Below, piece by piece: positions 7,700-14,350 of a DNA stretch of 25,913 nucleotides. The position numbers and the translations under genes are program-made. Source of the DNA: Candidatus Atribacteria bacterium (lineage in GTDB: Bacteria; Atribacterota; JS1; SB-45; 34-128); the NCBI GenBank assembly GCA_003451675.1, contig DMCY01000043.1:1-25913 (forward strand), written 5' to 3'. The notes beneath the pieces were generated by a model. That model was given only the letters and a program-made list of their open reading frames with translations. It was not told where the DNA came from and searched no databases. Numbering within the stretch: position 1 is the first letter of the stretch; each line of letters begins with the position of its first letter.

Positions 7700-8743
7700 A
7701 TGGCCAAAGAAGTATTATTGGAGATAAAAGACCTAAGGGTTAATTTTTATACTTACCGGGGGGTAGTAAAGGCCTTAAACGGAGTCAATCTGAAGATTTA
7801 CCAGGGTGAATTTTTTGGCTTGGTGGGAGAAACCGGCTGTGGGAAGAGTGTAACTGCTTCCGCAGTTCTTAATTTAGTGCAAAATCCCGGGAAGATTGAA
7901 GAAGGAGAGATATTTTTTAAAGAAAAAGACCTTTTAAAGATGAGCAAAGAAGAAATCAGGGAAAAGATTCGCGGTAAAGAAATTACTATGATAATGCAGT
8001 ATCCCCTCGCCGCCTTAAATCCGGTTATGAATAATGGAGACCAGATTACCGAAGCTCTTATTAGCAATAAAAATATAAGCGAAAGTGAAGCCAGAAAAAG
8101 AACCATTGAATTGCTGAGAGAGGTTAATATTCCCGAACCTGAAAAGATTTCCCGCCAATTTCCCCATCAATTATCCGGAGGGATGGCCCAGAGAGTTATG
8201 ATTGCTATGATGTTATCTACCGAGCCCTCTCTGCTTATTGCTGATGAGCCGACTACTGCCCTGGATGTCTCTATTCAGGCCCAGGTATTGAGTTTACTCA
8301 AAGATTTAATCAGCAAACACAGGGCTACAGTTTTGCTCATCACTCATGACCTTTCGGTAGTTGCCGAAACTTGCAACAGAGTAGGGGTAATGTATGCCGG
8401 AGATATGGTAGAAGTAGGTACAGTAGACCAGATTATCAATAACCCTTTCCACCCCTATACCAAGGGTTTGATAAAGGCAATTCCATCTGACCGAAGCAAG
8501 GAATTGGTGGAGATTAGAGGGAGTGTCCCTGACCTAGTGAATCCCCCTTCGGGATGCAGATTCCATCCCCGCTGTGATTATGCAAAACCTATCTGTAGGA
8601 AGGAAAAACCTCAAGCCCTGCAGATAGAAAAAGAGCATATGACGGCCTGTTTCTTGTATGAAGAAAGGCATGATAAAAAGTCAAAAAAAGAATACACGGG
8701 AGAATACAAGGGAGGAGAAAATGGAAGAGCTGATTCAGCTTAA
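7700..8743 (+). CDS. dppD: ABC importer ATPase, DppD/OppD type
   Basis: This is one of two ATP-hydrolysing subunits of the importer. The Walker A motif is GETGCGKS (43-50), the Q-loop glutamine is near 100 (MIMQYPLAALNP), the signature is LSGGMAQ (158-164), the Walker B region is ADEPTTALD (181-189) and the switch histidine is near 216 (ITHD). The C-terminal oligopeptide-transporter extension carries the family's cysteine cluster (GCRFHPRCDYAKPIC and a later Cys). The start is ATG at 7700, 3 bp after dppC. The last 20 or so residues (after YEERHDK) are a lysine/glutamate/glycine-rich tail that reads through the ribosome binding site of the next gene and overlaps it by 23 bp. Confidence 0.92.
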   Translation: MAKEVLLEIKDLRVNFYTYRGVVKALNGVNLKIYQGEFFGLVGETGCGKSVTASAVLNLVQNPGKIEEGEIFFKEKDLLKMSKEEIREKIRGKEITMIMQYPLAALNPVMNNGDQITEALISNKNISESEARKRTIELLREVNIPEPEKISRQFPHQLSGGMAQRVMIAMMLSTEPSLLIADEPTTALDVSIQAQVLSLLKDLISKHRATVLLITHDLSVVAETCNRVGVMYAGDMVEVGTVDQIINNPFHPYTKGLIKAIPSDRSKELVEIRGSVPDLVNPPSGCRFHPRCDYAKPICRKEKPQALQIEKEHMTACFLYEERHDKKSKKEYTGEYKGGENGRADSA

Positions 8744-9671
8744 AGAAATCAAAAAATACTTTCCCTGGAAGAAGCACAAATACGTGAAAGCAGTCGATAG
8801 CGTTTCTCTTTTAATTAATAAGAGAGATATCTTCGGATTGGTGGGGGAATCCGGTTCAGGAAAGACCACCTTGGGGAGGATGATGATTCATCTGATCGAC
8901 CCCACCTCCGGGTCTATCTTCTACAAGGGAGAAGATATAACTAAAATAAAAAAATTAGAAAAAAGTTTGCGCAGAAATATGCAAATAGTCTTTCAAGACC
9001 CTTATTCCTCTTTACATCCCCGAAAAAAAATAAAGGATATTATAGGCAGTGGACTAAGAACCCATAATTTGGTAAAGAGCGAGGGAGAACTTATAACTAA
9101 AATCGAACAATTTTTAAATTTAGTGGGTATGGGAGAAGAACACCTTTACCGTTATCCCCACGAACTTTCCGGTGGACAGAGACAGAGGATAGCTATTGCC
9201 CGGGCTCTTATTCTGAATCCGGAATTTGTGGTTTTAGATGAACCCACTTCTTCCTTGGATGTCTCAGTTCAGGCCGAGATTTTAAATTTATTAAAAAAAC
9301 TAAGAGAGGAATTTGATCTCACCTATATCTTTATTACTCATGACCTGTATCTGGCGCGGATTATTACCGAAAAGATTGCTATTATGTATCTGGGAAAGAT
9401 AATGGAATACGGAGATACAGAGAGCATCTTTAAAAATCCTTTGCACCCTTATACCGAAGCTTTATTTTCAGTTATTCCCAAACTTGACTCTCAAAAAAGG
9501 ACTGAGAAAATTGTTCTCAAAGGAGAGATCCCCAGTCCGGTAGACCCTCCCTTAGGCTGTCGATTTCATACCAGGTGTGCGAAAAAGATCGGAGAGATTT
9601 GCGAAAAAGTTTCTCCGCCCTTAAAAGAGATAGAAGAAAAACACTTCGTCTCCTGCCATTTGTATGACTGA
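8721..9671 (+). CDS. dppF: ABC importer ATPase, DppF/OppF type
   Basis: This is the second ATPase of the importer, pairing with DppD. The start is ATG at 8721 with GGAGGAGA at 8711-8718, giving MEELIQLKEIKKYF and 316 residues. An upstream in-frame start at 8658 would add 21 charged residues not expected in the family. Motifs are Walker A GESGSGKTT (42-50), Q-loop FQDPYSSLHP (91-100), signature LSGGQRQ (149-155), Walker B LDEPTSSLD (172-180) and the switch ITHD (205-208). The C-terminal region has the usual PPLGCRFHTRC cysteine pattern. The first 23 bp overlap the end of dppD. It is the last intact gene of the importer operon. Confidence 0.92.
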   Translation: MEELIQLKEIKKYFPWKKHKYVKAVDSVSLLINKRDIFGLVGESGSGKTTLGRMMIHLIDPTSGSIFYKGEDITKIKKLEKSLRRNMQIVFQDPYSSLHPRKKIKDIIGSGLRTHNLVKSEGELITKIEQFLNLVGMGEEHLYRYPHELSGGQRQRIAIARALILNPEFVVLDEPTSSLDVSVQAEILNLLKKLREEFDLTYIFITHDLYLARIITEKIAIMYLGKIMEYGDTESIFKNPLHPYTEALFSVIPKLDSQKRTEKIVLKGEIPSPVDPPLGCRFHTRCAKKIGEICEKVSPPLKEIEEKHFVSCHLYD

Positions 9672-9704
9672 AAGATAGTTTAATCAATAGAAGGGAGTAA
9701 TCAA

Positions 9705-9761
9705 ATGAAAAAGATTCAATAGGGTGTCCTGAGCACCGCCAGAATTGGTACTGAATTGCCC
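9705..9761 (+). pseudogene. Remnant of a Gfo/Idh/MocA-family oxidoreductase 5' end
   Basis: A good ribosome binding site (GAAGGGAG) precedes ATG at 9705, which reads MKKIQ, then TAG at 9720-9722, then GVLSTARIGTELP before a second stop at 9762. Family members commonly begin with M-K-K-I-x-W-G-V-L-S-T-A-x-I-G, so the TAG sits exactly where TGG (Trp) is expected and the following residues match the nucleotide-binding Rossmann segment. Nothing recognisable follows the second stop. A sugar-type dehydrogenase gene therefore probably once followed the importer operon and has been reduced to its first 20 codons. The match is short, so certainty is moderate. Confidence 0.6.
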
Positions 9762-9881
9762 TGAAATCTCCTCCCCCTCCATCCAAAAACTAACAACTAA
9801 AGACTGAACCCTCTTCTCTCAAAAAAGAAGGATTTTGTGTCACCCTTGTAGAACTTTAGTTATAGTATTTACCTATTAGCT

Positions 9882-9913
9882 CATATGCCCCCAGGTCTAT
9901 GCTAATATAATAA
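9882..9913 (+). repeat. Left inverted repeat of the DUF1670-like gene unit
   Basis: CATATGCCCCCAGGTC at 9882-9897 matches the reverse complement of 11502-11517 at 15 of 16 positions. After four unmatched bases the similarity continues inward through TAATATAATAA (9903-9913), against TAATTATATAATAA on the other side, one 3-nt gap apart. It ends about 11 bp before the ribosome binding site of the first DUF1670-like gene. Confidence 0.7.
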
Positions 9914-9923
9914 CATATAGACC
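9894..9923 (+). promoter_or_regulatory. Hairpin or operator before the first DUF1670-like gene
   Basis: GGTCTAT at 9894-9900 is the reverse complement of ATAGACC at 9917-9923, with a 16-nt spacer that contains TATAAT (9906-9911). The right arm touches the AAGGAGG ribosome binding site (9924-9930). It could be an operator over a promoter -10 element or an RNA hairpin affecting translation. No convincing -35 element was seen at the right distance. Confidence 0.45.
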
Positions 9924-9939
9924 AAGGAGGTAATATGAC

Positions 9940-10680
9940 ATGACAATAATTATTAGTAATCACTTACTAAAGTCACCAGAAGGCTTTTTTAAACGAGATG
10001 TCATTGATGGGTATGGACTATCAAGAGTTGAAGCCAATGTACTCTGGGACTACGTGAATAATTTTATAAAAGAACATTATATCGCTTGTAGATTTGACAA
10101 TCAGATCATATTCTATGCTGTCTCAGCGGCTGAACCGGCGGGAAAGCCGATTAAAGAATGTAGGCTTATTCCGGTAAACCTTACTCTATACCGCCATACA
10201 GACCGTAAAATCAGGGCTAAGCTGGGAATTCCCGCTCTAAGAGAATACCTGGTAGCCAGGCTTTCAGAAGAAGCACATCACCAGGGAGGTCTGCTTTCTC
10301 AGGCCGATCTTGCGGAGATATTAATTGTCGATAAGTCTACGGTAAAGAGAATCGTCAAAAGAATCAAGGCCAGAGGTGGCAGCATCCCTACCAGAGGTGA
10401 GATCAAAGATATCGGACCCGGGATATCTCATAAGGCAAGGATCATTGAACTACTCCTAAAAAGATATCAACCCACCGAGGCAGTCCTAAAGACCAGGCAT
10501 AGTCTGTCATCTATAACCAGGTACTTTGAAAATTTCATCAAGGTCGTCTATCTACATAATAAAGGATTCAGCATAGTGAAAATACGCCATCTTACCGGTA
10601 CTTCAGAGAAGGTAATCGGTGAATATCTTGAAATCTATGCTCACTATAGGAAAAATGAGGAGACTACAGCGAAAGATTAA
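9940..10680 (+). CDS. DUF1670-like helix-turn-helix protein, copy 1
   Basis: The function is unknown, but the protein looks DNA-binding. It has 246 residues. The core motif EAHHQGGLLSQADLAEI (111-127) leads into a helix-turn-helix-like stretch (DKSTVKRIVKRIKARGG, 131-147). It is followed by TRGEIKDIGPGISHKARII (151-169), a second possible helix-turn-helix around SLSSITRYFENFIKVV (188-203), and a third near GTSEKVIGEYLEIY (220-233). The same blocks recur in the next gene, so the two are paralogs with differing N-termini. The start is ATG at 9940, 9 nt after AAGGAGG. A two-codon ORF (ATG ACA TGA, 9935-9943) overlaps this start. The family name is from memory of the HQGG/LSQAD pattern. The pair sits between inverted repeats. 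Confidence 0.75.
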   Translation: MTIIISNHLLKSPEGFFKRDVIDGYGLSRVEANVLWDYVNNFIKEHYIACRFDNQIIFYAVSAAEPAGKPIKECRLIPVNLTLYRHTDRKIRAKLGIPALREYLVARLSEEAHHQGGLLSQADLAEILIVDKSTVKRIVKRIKARGGSIPTRGEIKDIGPGISHKARIIELLLKRYQPTEAVLKTRHSLSSITRYFENFIKVVYLHNKGFSIVKIRHLTGTSEKVIGEYLEIYAHYRKNEETTAKD

Positions 10681-10723
10681 AGGAAATTAAAGGTTACCTA
10701 TCTGGCAAAAAAGGGGGATTCCT

Positions 10724-11479
10724 ATGAGTATCAATAAACAATTATACGGTCGCCTTCAGGAAAAGACCCTGAAAAATAACCTCATCCTTCACCTGATGGA
10801 AAACTATGGTTACCAGTCCAAGCCCAGGGTGGCTGAGGTCCTGATTATTGATCTCTTAAATATCTCTGCTGAATCTAGCAAAGCTGCCTCAGAACTTAAG
10901 CCCGGACAGATGATCTGGCCGGTTGTCCTAAAGAGCGAAAAACACGGAAACGGGAAGACGCTGGCTAAGACCAAATCCAAACATGTCATCCTGTCTGTGG
11001 TGGCCGATTCCGATATTTCAGATTACAGCAAGGGGATAAAAACCTCTCGCATCCTGGCTAAAAGAATAGCCCGGATTGTCAATGAGGCCTATCATCAAGG
11101 TGGGGTACTCTCCCAAGCGGATATCGCCCTGATCTTTAATCTATCCCAGGCCAAGGTATCCCAGCTTATCCTAAAATATCAGAAGGAGAAAGGGGTGATG
11201 CTTCCCCTAAGAGGGGTAGTTCATGATATTGGAAGATCGATAACTCATAAGCTAAAGATAATCAGAATGTATACCCAAAACTACTCTACCAAAGACATAG
11301 CCAGAGTTACTTCCCATGCACCATCATCAGTGGATAGATATATCCGAGATTTTCAAAGGGTTAAAATCCTTCGGGAAAGAGGTATGATGTTAAGCGAAAT
11401 AGCTTATATCACCTCATTATCTGAGAACCTGGTTAATGAATATATTGAAATTGTCAAAGAACATGTTTTAAAAAATTAA
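10724..11479 (+). CDS. DUF1670-like helix-turn-helix protein, copy 2
   Basis: This is a paralog of the preceding gene, with 251 residues. Shared blocks are EAYHQGGVLSQADIALI (121-137), a helix-turn-helix-like NLSQAKVSQLILKYQKEKG (139-157), RGVVHDIGRSITHKLKII (163-180), SSVDRYIRDFQRV (201-213) and SLSENLVNEYIEI (231-243). The first 110 residues differ almost completely from copy 1, including a basic stretch around KHGNGKTLAKTKSKH (73-87). The start is ATG at 10724 with GGGGGA upstream, 43 bp after copy 1 ends, so the two are probably co-transcribed. The two-gene arrangement with conserved C-terminal and variable N-terminal halves suggests a heteromeric or two-specificity regulator. This is inference, and no function is established here. 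Confidence 0.75.
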   Translation: MSINKQLYGRLQEKTLKNNLILHLMENYGYQSKPRVAEVLIIDLLNISAESSKAASELKPGQMIWPVVLKSEKHGNGKTLAKTKSKHVILSVVADSDISDYSKGIKTSRILAKRIARIVNEAYHQGGVLSQADIALIFNLSQAKVSQLILKYQKEKGVMLPLRGVVHDIGRSITHKLKIIRMYTQNYSTKDIARVTSHAPSSVDRYIRDFQRVKILRERGMMLSEIAYITSLSENLVNEYIEIVKEHVLKN

Positions 11480-11482
11480 ATT

Positions 11483-11517
11483 TTATTATATAATTACGGG
11501 AGACCTAGGGGCATATG
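11483..11517 (-). repeat. Right inverted repeat of the DUF1670-like gene unit
   Basis: Read on the minus strand it gives CATATGCCCCTAGGTCT, then CCCG, then TAATTATATAATAA, matching the left repeat at 9882-9913 apart from one substitution, the four central bases and a 3-nt gap. It begins 3 bp after the stop codon of the second DUF1670-like gene. Its outer edge is also part of a 14-bp perfect palindrome, GGGGCATATGCCCC (11508-11521). Confidence 0.7.
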
Positions 11518-11566
11518 CCCCCATTAGAAAATATTAAACAGGTAAATTAAAGGAGGAGAAAATACT

Positions 11567-11713
11567 ATGGAAAAGAAAGAAAAGCGCTGTACCGGAAAAG
11601 AAAGAAGATCAGGGGAAGACCGCAGGAAATCTAATGACCCAAATTATAAAGGACCTGAACGCAGAAGTGGCCAGGACAGAAGAACCGGCGAAGACAGAAG
11701 AGAATCCGCATAA
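11567..11713 (+). CDS. Small basic protein with ERR/DRR repeats (48 aa)
   Basis: This short gene has a strong AAGGAGGAG ribosome binding site (11550-11558) and encodes 48 residues. It is built from repeats of the form G-x-E/D-RR: KERRSGEDRRKS, then GPERRSGQDRR, then TGEDRRES. It is hydrophilic, with many Arg, Glu and Asp, and a single Cys at position 8. Small proteins and tails with ERR-x-GxDRR repeats are seen in many anaerobic bacteria with no clear function. There is no membrane segment and no recognised domain. It lies just outside the right inverted repeat of the DUF1670-like unit. The good ribosome binding site and clean repeat pattern support it as a real gene. Confidence 0.65.
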   Translation: MEKKEKRCTGKERRSGEDRRKSNDPNYKGPERRSGQDRRTGEDRRESA

Positions 11714-11768
11714 AAACTCTTATAAAAAAACACGAACACGGGGTCTTCACATTTGACATATAATATAA

Positions 11769-12110
11769 ATGTGCCGATCCACCAATTATCCAATAGAAGG
11801 GATTGCCGCCGGCAGTATTCTGATATTAAAGATTAATGAAAATAAAATTAATAAAGAATATTTAGCCCTTTGTATTAATTCAATTATCGAGAAACTGCAG
11901 ATTGAAAGAGAGGGCGGAGGGTCGGCAATTACCCACTGGAGACCTGAACAAATTAAGAATTTACAAGTCCCAGTCCTTTATAAAAAAGTTCAACAAGAAA
12001 TTTCATCACTCATTAAGCAATCATATGAAACAAAACAGAGAGCAAGAGAATTACGGGAAGAAGCAAAAAGAAAAGTTGAAAAGGCAATTGAAAAAGAAAT
12101 TCGCAAATAG
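11769..12110 (+). pseudogene. hsdS: 3' remnant of a type I restriction specificity gene (hsdS)
   Basis: The 113-codon frame matches the end of an HsdS target-recognition domain (IEGIAAGSILILKINENKIN, then EGGGSAITHWRPEQIKNLQVPVL) followed by the long C-terminal coiled coil (QQEISSLIKQSYETKQRARE and on to EKAIEKEIRK). Intact HsdS proteins have about 400 residues, with two recognition domains. Here everything before the second half of one domain is gone and no hsdM or hsdR gene is in the window. The ATG at 11769 has no convincing ribosome binding site. It is best read as the debris of a lost restriction system. Confidence 0.65.
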
Positions 12111-12150
12111 CCACGACATTTAAAAAATATATTACTTGAGGAGAGATGTT

Positions 12151-13332
12151 ATGAAGTATAATTTTGATGAGATTATTGACCGTAACAAGTATCATTCCGT
12201 AAAGTGGGATGAACTGGAAACTACTTTTGGTGCTATCCCCAAAGATGTGCTTCCCATGTGGATTGCCGATATGGAGTTTAGGTCACCAAAACCGATAATT
12301 GAAGCTATAAAAAAAGCAAACGAACATGGTATTTATGGTTATACCTCCAGGCCATTATCTTATTATCAGGCCATAATTGATTGGATGGAAAAAAGACATA
12401 ATTGGAAAATAAAAAAAGATTGGATAGCTTATAGCTCTGGGGTAGTTCCGGCATTAAGTTTGATAATCAGAGCTTTTTGTCAACCTGGTGATAAAGTTAT
12501 TGTTCAACCACCGGTTTATTATCCCTTTTTTCGAGTTATAGAAAATAACGGTTGCCACATAGTAAATAATCCCTTAAAACTTAGTAATAAAAAATATTTT
12601 ATGGATTGGGAGGATTTAGAAAGGAAGATTGATGACCCCAGAGCAAAGTTATTGATATTCTGCAGTCCACATAATCCAGTGGGGAGGGTGTGGCAGAAAG
12701 AAGAGCTTATTATATTGGGAGAAATTTGCTTAAAGCACAATATTATCGTTGTTTCTGATGAAATCCATGCTGATATTTTGTTTAAAGGATATAGACATAT
12801 CCCATTTGCTTCGATTTCACTGGCATTTGCTCACAATTCTATTACCTGCACTGCCCCCAGTAAAACCTTTAATTTGGCAGGACTTCAAACTTCTTCTATT
12901 ATAATTCCCAATAAAAAATATTATAAAATCTATAAAAATATCTTAGATAGTTTAGCCCTTGATGAGAATAATGTTTTTGGACTGGTAGCTTTAGAAGCGG
13001 CTTATAGAAATGGAGAAGAATGGCTTGAACAATTATTGTCTTATCTAAATGAAAATTTAGAATTTTTGATGAAATATTTTAAAGAAAGAATTCCAAAAAT
13101 AAAAGTTATAAAACCGGAAGGGACTTATTTGGTCTGGCTGGATTGCCGACAATTAGGATTTAATGCTAAGGACTTAAATAATTTTATGATTAAAAAAGCC
13201 GGAGTAGCTCTTGATGATGGATATTGGTTTGGCACCGAAGGAAAGGGCTTTATGAGAATTAATATTGCCTGCCCCCGTTCTTTTCTTGAGGAAGGTTTAA
13301 AGAGAATAGAAAGAGCAGTTAGTAGCATATAG
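12151..13332 (+). CDS. patB: PatB/MalY-type cystathionine beta-lyase or aminotransferase
   Basis: This is a PLP enzyme of fold type I that probably cleaves the C-S bond of cystathionine or cysteine S-conjugates. The start is ATG at 12151 with GAGGAGA at 12138-12144. The TTG at 12136 lies just before that site and is rejected. The 393-residue length is normal. Visible motifs are MWIADMEF (36-43), IYGYTSRP (61-68), the cofactor-contacting SPHNPVGR (172-179, Asn175), VSDEIHADI (201-209, Asp203) and the Schiff-base lysine K238 in APSKTFNLAGLQTS. The C-terminal FMRINIACPR supplies the substrate-binding Arg. It stands alone between the hsdS remnant and a repeat hairpin. MalY-like regulatory activity cannot be judged. 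Confidence 0.88.
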   Translation: MKYNFDEIIDRNKYHSVKWDELETTFGAIPKDVLPMWIADMEFRSPKPIIEAIKKANEHGIYGYTSRPLSYYQAIIDWMEKRHNWKIKKDWIAYSSGVVPALSLIIRAFCQPGDKVIVQPPVYYPFFRVIENNGCHIVNNPLKLSNKKYFMDWEDLERKIDDPRAKLLIFCSPHNPVGRVWQKEELIILGEICLKHNIIVVSDEIHADILFKGYRHIPFASISLAFAHNSITCTAPSKTFNLAGLQTSSIIIPNKKYYKIYKNILDSLALDENNVFGLVALEAAYRNGEEWLEQLLSYLNENLEFLMKYFKERIPKIKVIKPEGTYLVWLDCRQLGFNAKDLNNFMIKKAGVALDDGYWFGTEGKGFMRINIACPRSFLEEGLKRIERAVSSI

Positions 13333-13338
13333 TACAGG

Positions 13339-13376
13339 AAAAAACCTACCAGGGGACGGTCCTCTGGCAGGTTTTT
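13339..13376 (+). repeat. GGGGACGG-core hairpin repeat, copy 2
   Basis: AAAAACCTACCAG (13340-13352) pairs with CTGGCAGGTTTTT (13364-13376) around the loop GGGACGGTCCT. It lies 7 bp after the patB stop codon and ends in a T-run, so it could also serve as the terminator of patB. It is nearly identical to copy 1 at 76-112 but inverted. Confidence 0.8.
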
Positions 13377-13452
13377 ATTGTGATTTTATCATTGATACCC
13401 GACCCCTTTAACCTGCTGTTAAAACAATGATTATAATGTCAGTTATAAATAT

Positions 13453-13482
13453 TTGACCCGATTTTACTATGGGTCATAAAAT
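13453..13482 (+). promoter_or_regulatory. Promoter with embedded operator-like palindrome
   Basis: TTGACC at 13453-13458 and TAAAAT at 13477-13482 with an 18-bp spacer form a good sigma-70-type promoter for the membrane protein gene at 13517. TGACCC (13454-13459) and GGGTCA (13471-13476) form an inverted repeat with an 11-bp centre, lying over the -35 element and spacer, as an operator for a dimeric repressor would. Confidence 0.55.
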
Positions 13483-13516
13483 ATTATATTCTTCAGCTTA
13501 ATAAAAGGAGGAATAT

Positions 13517-14320
13517 ATGTCTGTAGAAAATCTTGAAAAGATACAAACAAAGTTGGAGTTGATAACTCGAAAATGGTGGTTTTTCCTAATCTTTATTTTA
13601 ATACAATTTATTCCACCCTATGCCTCTAAGGGATTTGAGATATCTGAAATAGGGGTAGTCACCGGAGAGGTTCTTAGCCACTCCTTGGTATATAACTTTT
13701 CTTCCTTTTATCTCATTTTTAAAATTCTTCCTCTTATATTGATTATCGGTATAATCTTATTTAGAAATAGAGTCACTCACATTTTTAATATCTATGTAGT
13801 TTCAACATATTTTCTTTTTGCCTTTCTACAAAATATTGCCTTTACCGAAAAATATGGTTTAGCAATTATCACCATAAATATAGTTATGTTTCTTCTGGTT
13901 GCTCTTTTTTGGATCTGGGAAGCAGCAATACAAAAAAATGATTTTACCTCACCAACAAAATTATCAAAGAAGTGTTGGATTATTCCTCTTGCCTTTCTTG
14001 CTTTTTGGTACCCCATAAATCTTGAGACGATGGTGCCAGATTTTAATATCCTTTACTTATTTACCAATGAAGCTGGCCTAACTTTTTGTATGATGACCCC
14101 AGTATATATTTCTCTGCTTATTCTATATTACCCCAGAATTAATTTGGTTACATTGAGAGTGACCAGTCTGGTAGGGGCAATAATAGGCTTTTATAATATT
14201 TTAACTAATTTCATTATGTTTCCCAGTCTTTTATGGTGGAATGGAATATTGCATCTGCCTTTAATATCAATATCTGTATATGGTTTAATAATTTCCCTAA
14301 AAAAGAGGATGATAGAATAA
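13517..14320 (+). CDS. Uncharacterised multi-pass membrane protein
   Basis: I do not recognise this family. The 267-residue protein has about seven or eight hydrophobic segments: near residues 21-36, 66-81, 88-106, 114-134, 154-171, 178-205, 213-233 and 236-259. There are short connecting loops and a basic C-terminus (LKKRMIE). Several aromatic and proline residues lie in the membrane parts (FIPPYASKGFE, WYPINLETM), and no catalytic or nucleotide-binding motif is visible. The start is ATG at 13517 with AAAGGAGGA upstream. It is first in a probable operon with the membrane methyltransferase that follows 30 bp later, driven by the promoter at 13453-13482. A transport or lipid role in the envelope is possible but unsupported. 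Confidence 0.75.
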   Translation: MSVENLEKIQTKLELITRKWWFFLIFILIQFIPPYASKGFEISEIGVVTGEVLSHSLVYNFSSFYLIFKILPLILIIGIILFRNRVTHIFNIYVVSTYFLFAFLQNIAFTEKYGLAIITINIVMFLLVALFWIWEAAIQKNDFTSPTKLSKKCWIIPLAFLAFWYPINLETMVPDFNILYLFTNEAGLTFCMMTPVYISLLILYYPRINLVTLRVTSLVGAIIGFYNILTNFIMFPSLLWWNGILHLPLISISVYGLIISLKKRMIE

Positions 14321-14350
14321 ATACAGGGAGATTAAAGAAGGTGGGTAAAA

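Noticed and set aside
8658..8720. Earlier start of the DppF-like ATPase
   Set aside because: The extra residues are highly charged, lie inside dppD and precede the GGAGGAGA site that serves ATG 8721.
9940..11479. Base composition as evidence of horizontal transfer of the DUF1670-like genes
   Set aside because: A rough count of a few lines gave G+C of about 43-48 percent, similar to lines in the neighbouring importer ATPase genes, so it is not informative.
11748..11773. TTGACA with nearby TATAAT before the hsdS remnant as a promoter
   Set aside because: The TATAAT directly abuts the TTGACA without a spacer, and no -10 box lies 16-18 bp downstream. The CACATTT/AAATGTG palindrome remains unexplained.
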